Below, one piece after another: positions 26,954 through 35,200 of a DNA stretch of 64,000 nt. The notes under the pieces are model-generated. The model was not told the DNA's origin and ran no database searches. It was given only the letters and a program-made list of their open reading frames with translations. The stretch covers positions 30,401-94,400 of the forward strand of contig NZ_BBIS01000038.1 in NCBI RefSeq assembly GCF_000730605.1. Direction: 5' to 3'. The translations under genes and the position numbers were made by a program. Origin of the DNA: Pseudomonas monteilii NBRC 103158 = DSM 14164 (GTDB lineage: Bacteria; Pseudomonadota; Gammaproteobacteria; Pseudomonadales; Pseudomonadaceae). The stretch's first letter is position 1. The number at the start of each line of letters is the position of its first letter.

Positions 26954-28648
26954 ATGCCTACCATCGCCCTCCGCCTGCTCCTGCTGGCCGGCTGCCTGAG
27001 CGCAGCGCAAAGCAGCCTTGCTGCCACAGCCGACGATCCTCTGTTGCGCCAACAGCAGCGCGAACGGGCATTGCGTGAGCAGCTTGAAGCCCAGCCGGAT
27101 GTTCGCCTGGAAGCGCCCACCACCGCGCACGGAATACTGCCTGCCCGGGAAACCCCGTGCTTCAGGATCAACGACATTCGCCTGATCGGCGACGCCGCCG
27201 AGCAGTTCCAGTGGGCCCTGGCGGCGGCCAACCCCAACGGTGACCCCGCGCTGGGGCGCTGCCTGGGGTCGGGCGCTATCAACCTCACCATGAAGCGCAT
27301 GCAGAATGCGATTATCGAAAAGGGTTACGTCACCACCCGGGTGCTGGCCGAAGCACAGGACCTGAGCAGCGGCATCCTGGTACTGACCCTGCTGCCGGGG
27401 CGTATTGGTGATATCCGTTTCGCCGAAGGCACAAGCCGCCGGGCCAACCTGTGGAACGCCATGCCGGCTCAGCCCGGCGACCTGTTGAACTTGCGTGATA
27501 TCGAGCAAGCGCTGGAGAACTTCAAGCGTGTGCCCACCGCAGAAGCCGATATCCGCATTGCCCCCGCCAGCGGCCGCAAGGCCAAGCCCGGCGAGAGCGA
27601 TGTAATCATTGCATGGCGCCAGCGCTTCCCGGCACGCCTGAGCCTGTCGGTGGACAACGGCGGTAGCAAGACAACCGGCAAATACCAGGGCGCCGTAGCG
27701 CTGTCGCTGGACAACCCGTTGAGCCTCAACGACCTGTTCTATGCCAGTTTCAACCATGACCTGGGCGGTGGCGAGTCCGGCGACAAAGGCTCCAAGGGCC
27801 ATACGCTGCATTACTCGGTGCCCTTCGGTTACTGGCAGCTGGCGGTGACCAGCAGTGAGTACGACTACCACCAGAATGTGGCCGGGGTTAACCAGAGCTT
27901 CCAGTACCGCGGCGAGAGCCGCAACAACGAACTGCGCCTGTCGCGCCTGGTTTACCGCGATGCCGTGCGCAAGACCACGCTGTGGAGCAGCCTGTGGACG
28001 CGCTCGTCCGACAATTTCATCGATGACACGCAGATTCAGCAACAGCACCGGCGCATGGCTGGCTGGCAGGCGGGCTTCAACCACCGCGAGTTTATCGGGC
28101 CGGCCACCCTCGACCTGGGGGCCAGCTACCGCCGCGGCACCGGTGCCCATGGCTCGCTGGAGGCTCCTGAAGAGGCGATTGGAGACGGCTCGTCGCGCTC
28201 GAAAATCATCCTCGCCGATGCCCAGTGGCAAGTGCCGTTCAGCGCCTATGACCAGCGTTTACGCTATCTGGGTGCGTGGCGCGCGCAGTGGAACCGTACC
28301 GAACTGGTTCCCCAGGACCGCTTCAGCATCGGTGGGCGCTACAGCGTGCGCGGCTTCGATGGTGAAAACATTCTGGCCGCCGACCGCGGCTGGACCTTGA
28401 GCAACGAACTGGGCCTGGCCCTGGGCAGCAGCGGCCAGGAGCTCTACACCGGTATCGATTACGGCGAGGTGGGCGGCAATTCCGCCGACTACCTGGTTGG
28501 CCGGCGCCTGGCCGGCGCTGTGGTGGGAGTACGCGGCGGGTACCGTAACCTGTCCTACGACTGGTCGTGGGGCACGCCGCTGAAAAAGCCGGACGGTTTC
28601 GAGACCGCCCACTTCACCAGCGCCTTTACCGTCGCGTTGTCTTTCTGA
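26954..28648 (+). CDS. cdiB: CdiB, two-partner-secretion outer-membrane transporter
   Basis: A 564-residue Omp85/TpsB transporter (FhaC/ShlB/HecB family) that carries CdiA across the outer membrane. A signal peptide (cut near residue 24, SLAATADD) leads into an N-terminal plug helix rich in Gln/Arg (LLRQQQRERALREQLEAQ), POTRA domains (starting CFRINDIRLIGDA near 69) and a 16-strand barrel. The conserved VRGF tetrad of loop L6 is at 465-468 and the last residue is Phe. AAGGATG lies before the ATG. Same operon as cdiC (9-bp gap) and cdiA. In pseudomonads this function is strain-variable. Confidence 0.93.
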   Translation: MPTIALRLLLLAGCLSAAQSSLAATADDPLLRQQQRERALREQLEAQPDVRLEAPTTAHGILPARETPCFRINDIRLIGDAAEQFQWALAAANPNGDPALGRCLGSGAINLTMKRMQNAIIEKGYVTTRVLAEAQDLSSGILVLTLLPGRIGDIRFAEGTSRRANLWNAMPAQPGDLLNLRDIEQALENFKRVPTAEADIRIAPASGRKAKPGESDVIIAWRQRFPARLSLSVDNGGSKTTGKYQGAVALSLDNPLSLNDLFYASFNHDLGGGESGDKGSKGHTLHYSVPFGYWQLAVTSSEYDYHQNVAGVNQSFQYRGESRNNELRLSRLVYRDAVRKTTLWSSLWTRSSDNFIDDTQIQQQHRRMAGWQAGFNHREFIGPATLDLGASYRRGTGAHGSLEAPEEAIGDGSSRSKIILADAQWQVPFSAYDQRLRYLGAWRAQWNRTELVPQDRFSIGGRYSVRGFDGENILAADRGWTLSNELGLALGSSGQELYTGIDYGEVGGNSADYLVGRRLAGAVVGVRGGYRNLSYDWSWGTPLKKPDGFETAHFTSAFTVALSF

Positions 28649-28657
28649 GGGCCCACC

Positions 28658-29176
28658 ATGCGATTCGACACCTTTGAGATCACGGCCCCTGGCGTGTTCG
28701 ACGAGCCCTGGAACGAGGCCACGGCGCTGGGCAGCGCCACCTGGTTGTGGATGCACTCCCAAGCGCACCGTGATGTGCCGCTGCACACCCTGTCGAGCCT
28801 GCTGCTGCCGGCCCTGAAGCACCGCCAGTTCGTGCTGGGCAGCGAGGGTGGCAAGCCGGTGTTCTACCTGTCGTGGCTAAGCCTGGACGAGGCAGCCGAG
28901 CGCCGCTACCTGACGCGTTCGCCCATCGAGATGGACGACGCTGACTGGTGCAGCGGCCAGCGGCTGTGGGTGAACGACTGGGTTGCGCCGTTTGGCCACA
29001 CCGAGGTGCTGAGCCGGCTGTTGTTAAGCCGCGTGTTCCCCAACAGCTGTGCCCGCGCGCTCTACCACAAGGGCGAACAGCGTGGCCTGAAGATCAAGAC
29101 ATTTCATGGCATCGGCGTGATCCCCGAACAGGCCCGTGCCTGGTTTGCCGCCCACCCCGTCGTCACCGCTGGCTGA
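28658..29176 (+). CDS. cdiC: HlyC-family toxin-activating lysine acyltransferase (CdiC-like)
   Basis: A 172-residue cytoplasmic acyltransferase that would transfer a fatty acyl group from acyl-ACP to lysine(s) of its substrate, as HlyC does for haemolysin. Residues 25-113 line up with HlyC: GSATWLWMHSQAHRDVPL matches the HlyC active-site segment with catalytic His (His37, plus Ser34), and WVNDWVAPFG holds the catalytic Asp (Asp107). The C-terminal FHG motif is also kept. It sits between cdiB and cdiA, 24 bp upstream of cdiA, so CdiA is the likely substrate. Which CdiA lysine is modified is not visible. Confidence 0.88.
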   Translation: MRFDTFEITAPGVFDEPWNEATALGSATWLWMHSQAHRDVPLHTLSSLLLPALKHRQFVLGSEGGKPVFYLSWLSLDEAAERRYLTRSPIEMDDADWCSGQRLWVNDWVAPFGHTEVLSRLLLSRVFPNSCARALYHKGEQRGLKIKTFHGIGVIPEQARAWFAAHPVVTAG

Positions 29177-29200
29177 CCTGCAAGCGCAAAGGGAGTTGCA

Positions 29201-32200
29201 ATGAACAAGCACCTTTACCGGATCGTTTTCAACAAGGCGCGCGGCCTGCTCATGGTGGTGGCCGAAAATGTCAGCGCGCAGGGCAAGGCGCCGGGCAACA
29301 CGCAGGCGCCAGGACACAGTGCCGGACAGTGCATCGCAACCTTGGGCCGCTTGCGCTTTGCCGTGATGGGCGCCCTGGGCCTGGTAAGCCTGAGTGCTGC
29401 GCCGGCCTGGGCTGCGGGCATTGTTGCCGACCCATCGGCTCCAGGCGGCCAGCGGCCGATGGTGATGGAAAGCGCCAACGGCACACCTTTGGTCAACATC
29501 CAGGCGCCCAGTGCAGCAGGTGTTTCGCACAACACCTACAACCAGTTCGACGTCGATGGCCGAGGTGCCATCCTCAACAACGCCGGGAGCAATAGCCAGA
29601 CGCAATTGGGCGGTTGGGTCGAAGGTAACCCGTACCTGGGCAATGGCAGTGCGCGTGTCATTCTGAACGAAGTCAACGCCAGCAACCCTAGCCAGTTGCG
29701 CGGCTATGTCGAAGTGGCCGGCAAGCGCGCCGAGGTTGTGATCGCCAACCCGGCGGGTATTACCTGTGACGGCTGCGGCTTCATTAACGCCGACCGCTCC
29801 ACGCTGACCACCGGGCGTGCTCAGCTGGAGAATGGCCAGATCACCGGCTACCGCGTTGAAGGCGGCACCTTGAGCATCTCTGGCAAGGGCCTGGATGCCC
29901 GTGACAGTGACTACACCGACCTGATTGCACGCACCGTCGAGGTAAACGCCGGGGTGTGGGCCAGCGACCTGAAAGTCACCGCCGGGCGCAATCAGGTGAA
30001 TGCAGCTAACACCCAGGCTACTGCGCTTGCAGACGACGGCAGCGCCAAGCCGGAAGTGGCAATTGATGTGGCTGCACTGGGAGGCATGTACGCCGGCAAG
30101 ATCAAGCTGGTGGGCACCGAGGCCGGCGTAGGCGTGCGCAACGCCGGGCAAATCGGCGCCATGGCCGGTGACGTGGTGGTCAGCGCCGATGGCAAGCTGG
30201 TCAACCAGGGGGCGATCAGCAGTGCCAGTGCCTTGCAGGTAGCGGCCGGAGCTGTTGAAAACAGCGGCAGTGCGTATGCCAAAGGCTCACTGGAGGTGAC
30301 CAGCGCCGGTAGCGTGACAAACAGTGGCGTGCTGGCTGGCCAAGGCGATGTGAATATCCAGGCCGCCACGCTCAGCAACAGCAAGGCTTCCTTGCTGGCG
30401 GCTGGCGTCGATAGCGCAGGCAAGTCCAGTGGCAATGCCCGCCTGCAAGCCAGCGCAGAACAGATCGCGGCCAATGGCCAGGTCCATGCCAGCGGCACGC
30501 TCGACCTGCAAGGCAAAAGCATCGACCTGCAGGGTAGCCAGGCCCAGGCCGGTGACATGCGGCTCAATGCAACTCAAGGTGACCTGGACTTGGCCGACAG
30601 CCAGATCAACAGTGCAGGCACGCTCAATGCCAGCGCCGTTGGCACCTTGCGCAGCGACAGTGCGAAGGTCAACGTGGGTAACCTGCAACTGACGGCCAAG
30701 CACATTGCCAACGTCGGTGGTGAGTTGGTGCAGACGGGCCAAGGCGCTTCCAGCATCCAGGCCGCAGGCACGCTGGATAACCACGACGGGCGCATCGCCA
30801 GCAATGGTCAGGACCTGACCCTGCAAGCCAGCCACCTGAATAACCAGCAAGGCAAGGTCGAACACGCCGGCAGCGGGCAACTGACGGTGCAGGCCGATCA
30901 GTTCGACGGCAAGGCGGGCACCTTGGCCAGTAACGGCAGCTTGCAGCTGACGGCGCAGGACGCCGTACTCGCCGAGGGGCAGACCCAGGCCCGCAAGCTG
31001 GTGCTCGACACGCGTACCCTCGACACCCGCGATGGCACGGTCATCGCCACGCAGGGCGGCTCCCTCGAAGTGCGCAGTGCCCAGCACCTGGACAACCGCG
31101 GTGGCACGCTTGCCGCCGGTGGTGCGGCCAGTTTCAACGTGGGTGAGTTGCTCAACGACGACGGCACCCTCAGCGCTGGTGGCGCCTTGAACATACAGGC
31201 CCAGCGCCTGAGCAACTTGGCCGGCACCGTGGCGGCCACCCAGGCCATGCAAGTGATGGCCGGCCAGCTGGACAACAGCGGCGGGGTACTCGGGTCGGTG
31301 AATGCCGGCTTGCAGCTCATGTTGGATAACAGGCTGCTCAACCTGGGCGGGCGTCTGGAAGCGACGGGGGACATTCAGCTGAGTGCAGCGGGTGTGGATA
31401 ACCGTCAAGGTGTGGTCAGTGGCCGAAACCTGTTGCTCGACAGTCGCGGTCAAAGTGTCGATAACGGCGGTGGCACCCTCGATGCTGCTGCCACGCTCGA
31501 CTTGCGCAGTGGCGAGTTGCTCAATGCCGCTGGCTTGATCCAGGCCGGTGGTCGCCTGCTGGTCGACACCGGCGACAAGGCGTTGCGCAATAGCGATTCC
31601 GGCACCACCCAGGGCATCGTCGGCCAGGGTGAAGTGCAACTGCACAGCGCACAGTTGATCAACGACCAAGGTTTCATCGCCGGCAAGGGCGACGTATTGC
31701 TGGCTGCCGAAACCCTGGTGAACCACGGCCAGATCATCGGTGAAAGCACGGTGCGTCTGACCGGCGCCCAACTGGATAACCAGACGGGCGAAGTCCAGGC
31801 ACGTGGTGCGCTGACCCTCGAACAGGCCAACACGGTCGACAACCGCAACGGCCTGTTGCGCAGCGCCGGGCAGCTCACCTTGACCACGGTGCAGCTGGAC
31901 AACAGCACGAGTGGGGGCCTGGACCATGGCATTGAAGGCCATTCGCTGCTGCTGCGCGCCGACAGCCTGGACAACCGTTCGGGCGCACTGCGCGCCGACA
32001 GCGACATCGACCTGGGCCTGAGCACTGGCCTGAACAACGATGCAGGCCTGGTTTCGGCAGGCGGCAAGCTGTTGCTGGCCGACCGTGACAGCAACGCCAC
32101 GCGCCTGCGCATCGACAATGGCAGCGGTACCCTGCTGGCAGGCAGCCTGCTGTCGATGAATGCCGCCTACTTCAGCGGCAGCGGCCAAGCCTTGAGCCTG

Positions 32201-35200
32201 GGCGACCTTATCCTGCGCCAGCAGGGCGACCTGACCACCCGCGGGCGCCTGCAAGCCAATGGCACGCTGGACATCGCCATTGGCGGCAGCCTGAGCAACA
32301 GCGGCCAGCTGTTGGCCGGCAAAACCCTCGCGCTCAGCAGCCAGGCGCTGGATAACCAGGCCAGCGGCGAGCTGTCTGCCACTGCAGTGAATGTGCGCGT
32401 CGGTGGCCAACTGACTAACCGGGGCCTGTTCGACGGCCAGCACGTACGGCTTCAGGCCGCTACCCTCGACAACCTTGGCACCGGGCGCGTTTACGGCGAT
32501 CAGTTGGCCATCTCTGCCAACGCGTTGAACAACCGCGACGAGCAGGGGCGTGCGGCGGTGATCGCTGCCCGCGAGCAACTGGACATCGGCGCCCAGTCCA
32601 TCGACAACCGCGAAGACGCGCTGTTGTTCAGCGCCGGCGATCTGGCCATTGGTGGTGCACTCGATGCCGACGATCATGCCACCGGCAGTGCCGCAGAGCT
32701 GCGCAATGCCAGTGCCACTGTCGAGTCCCTGGGTGACCTGCGCCTGGCAGTGGCCGCATTGCGCAACACCAACGAACACTTCAGTACCGCCCAGGTGCAG
32801 GTCAGCAGCGAGCAACTGCGCGAGTACCAGATCAGTGGCTCGCCGAACCGCTACAGGCCTGACGAGGTCAGCGTCTACAACGACGAAGTCGACCACCTGC
32901 GCACACCGACGGGTACCCGCGACAACTTCAACCGCTACGACTACACCCGTACGGTGACCGAAACCCGCATCCTGACCTCGGCACCAGGGCAGATCCTGGC
33001 CGGTGGCAACCTCACCTTCAGCGGCGACTCGATTTACAACGACAAGAGCCGCATCCTCGCGGGTGGCCTGCTGCAGGCCGGGGCGGCCACGGTGACCAAC
33101 ACCGAGGTGGATGGTCAGCGTGTAACCACCGACGCCGGTACCGCCACCAACTTCTACCGGATTCAGCGCAAGGGGCGCGACCGCCAAGGCACCAGCGTCA
33201 CCGCCTATCGCCCCGCACCGTTAATCCAGGACATCGACCTCACCCCCACCGAGTATGGCGAGCACGCCACCATCAGTGGCAGCGGCACCCAGATCAACGG
33301 GCGCGAGCAGCAGGCGGTGGGCCAGCAGGTCGCGGCAGTCGGGCAAGTGGACGCCCAGGTCAGCGAGCAGCACCAGGTGGGCGCCGTGGTAGAGGTGAAA
33401 CTCGAAGACGGCCAGGGCGTGGCCGACCTGGTACGCAGCGGCGCGCCGAGCCTGGCGCTGCCGAGCAACAGCCTGTTCCAGACCAACCCTGCAGGCACCC
33501 AGGGTTACCTGATCGAGTCGGACCCGCGCTTCACCAGCTACCGTCAGTGGCTGTCGTCGGACTACATGCTCGACCGCCTGAAGGTCGACCCGGCCACCAC
33601 CCAGCTGCGCCTGGGCGATGGCTTCTACGAACAGAAGCTGATCCGCGAACAGATTGCCCAGCTCACTGGGCGCCGCTTCCTCGACGGTTATGCCAGCGAC
33701 GAAACCCAGTACCGGGCCCTGATCGATAATGCCGTTACCTTGGCAAACGACTGGAACCTGGTGCCGGGTGTTGCCCTGACTGCCGGGCAGATGGCCCAGC
33801 TGACCAGCGATATCGTCTGGCTGGTGCAGCGCTCGGTAACCCTGGCCAATGGCGAGACGCGCCAGGTGCTGGTGCCGCAGGTCTACGTGCGGGTACGTGA
33901 AGGCGACCTCACCGGCAATGGTGCCCTGATCGCCGGCCAACAGCTCAAGCTCGACCTCAGCAGCGACTTGCTCAACAGTGGTAGCCTGGGTGGGCGCAGC
34001 GTGATGGCGCTGACCGCGCAGAACATCGACAACCTCGGTGGGCGCATCCAGGCCAACAATGTGTCGTTGCAGACCCGCGACAGCCTCAATAACCTCGGTG
34101 GCCTGATCGGTGCCACCGACAGCTTGGCCATCGACGCCGGGCAGGACATCAACGTGCGTTCGCTGACCCGCGACAGCAGCAGCGAACAGGGCAGCCGCAC
34201 CAACGTGTCGCGGGTGGCCGGGTTGTTTGTCAGCGGCGCCGAGGGCACGATGCGGGTGTCGGCCGGCAACGACCTAAACCTGGCTGCAGCCCAGGTGGTC
34301 AACACCGGCGCAGGGGGCGTCACTCAGCTTGAAGCCGGGCGTGACGTCAACCTGACCACGCTTGGCGAAAGCCACCAGCAGTCGCTGGTGTGGAACTCCA
34401 GCAACTGGCGCAACGAGGCCAGCCGTGGTGAGGCTGGCAGTACGGTGCAGGCTACCGGCGACCTGCGGGTTCAGGCTGGGCAGGATATTGCGGCCCGAGG
34501 CGCTACCTTTAGGAGTGAAGAAGGCATGGTGCTGGCCGAAGCCGGGCGCGACCTGACACTGGCCGCATCCGAGCAGTACCAGTTCGCCGATGAAGCCCAC
34601 AAGTTCAAGGGCAGCAACGGGCTGTTCTCCAGCAAGACCACCACCCTGCGCGACACCGTGAGCCAGACCCAGGCCAGTGGCAGCACGCTCAGTGCCGAGC
34701 AGGCTTACCTGCAAGCGGGCCGCGACATCAACGTGCGCGGCAGCGATGTGGTATCCACCAGCCAGACCGTGCTGGCGGCTGACCGCGATATCAATATCGA
34801 GGCCGCCAGCGAAAGCAGCAGCGAGCGCCATGACAAGGCCACCAAGAAAAGTGGCCTATTCAGCGGTGGCGGTATTGCGGTCACCCTGGGCACCCAGGAA
34901 CAGAGCGTCAAAGACCTCACCACCCGCGAAACCGCACGTGCCAGCACCGTCGGCAGCACTGAGGGCGACATACTGATCGACGCCGGCCGCCAGTACCGCC
35001 AGGTGGGCAGTGATGTAATGGCGCCCAAGGGCGACATCGACGTGCTGGCCCAGCAGATTGCAATCACCGAAGCCCGTGAAACCACCGAACGCACCCGTGA
35101 AACACGCTTCAAGCAGACCGGTTTCACCCTGACCATCACCAACCCGGTCATCAGTGCCATCCAGACCAGCCAGCAGATGCACGACGCCTCGAAGAAAACC

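Noticed and set aside
30287..33187. 966-residue open frame on the minus strand inside cdiA
   Set aside because: It is antisense to a continuous CdiA stick, has no recognisable domain, and is explained by the regular codon pattern of the FHA repeats.
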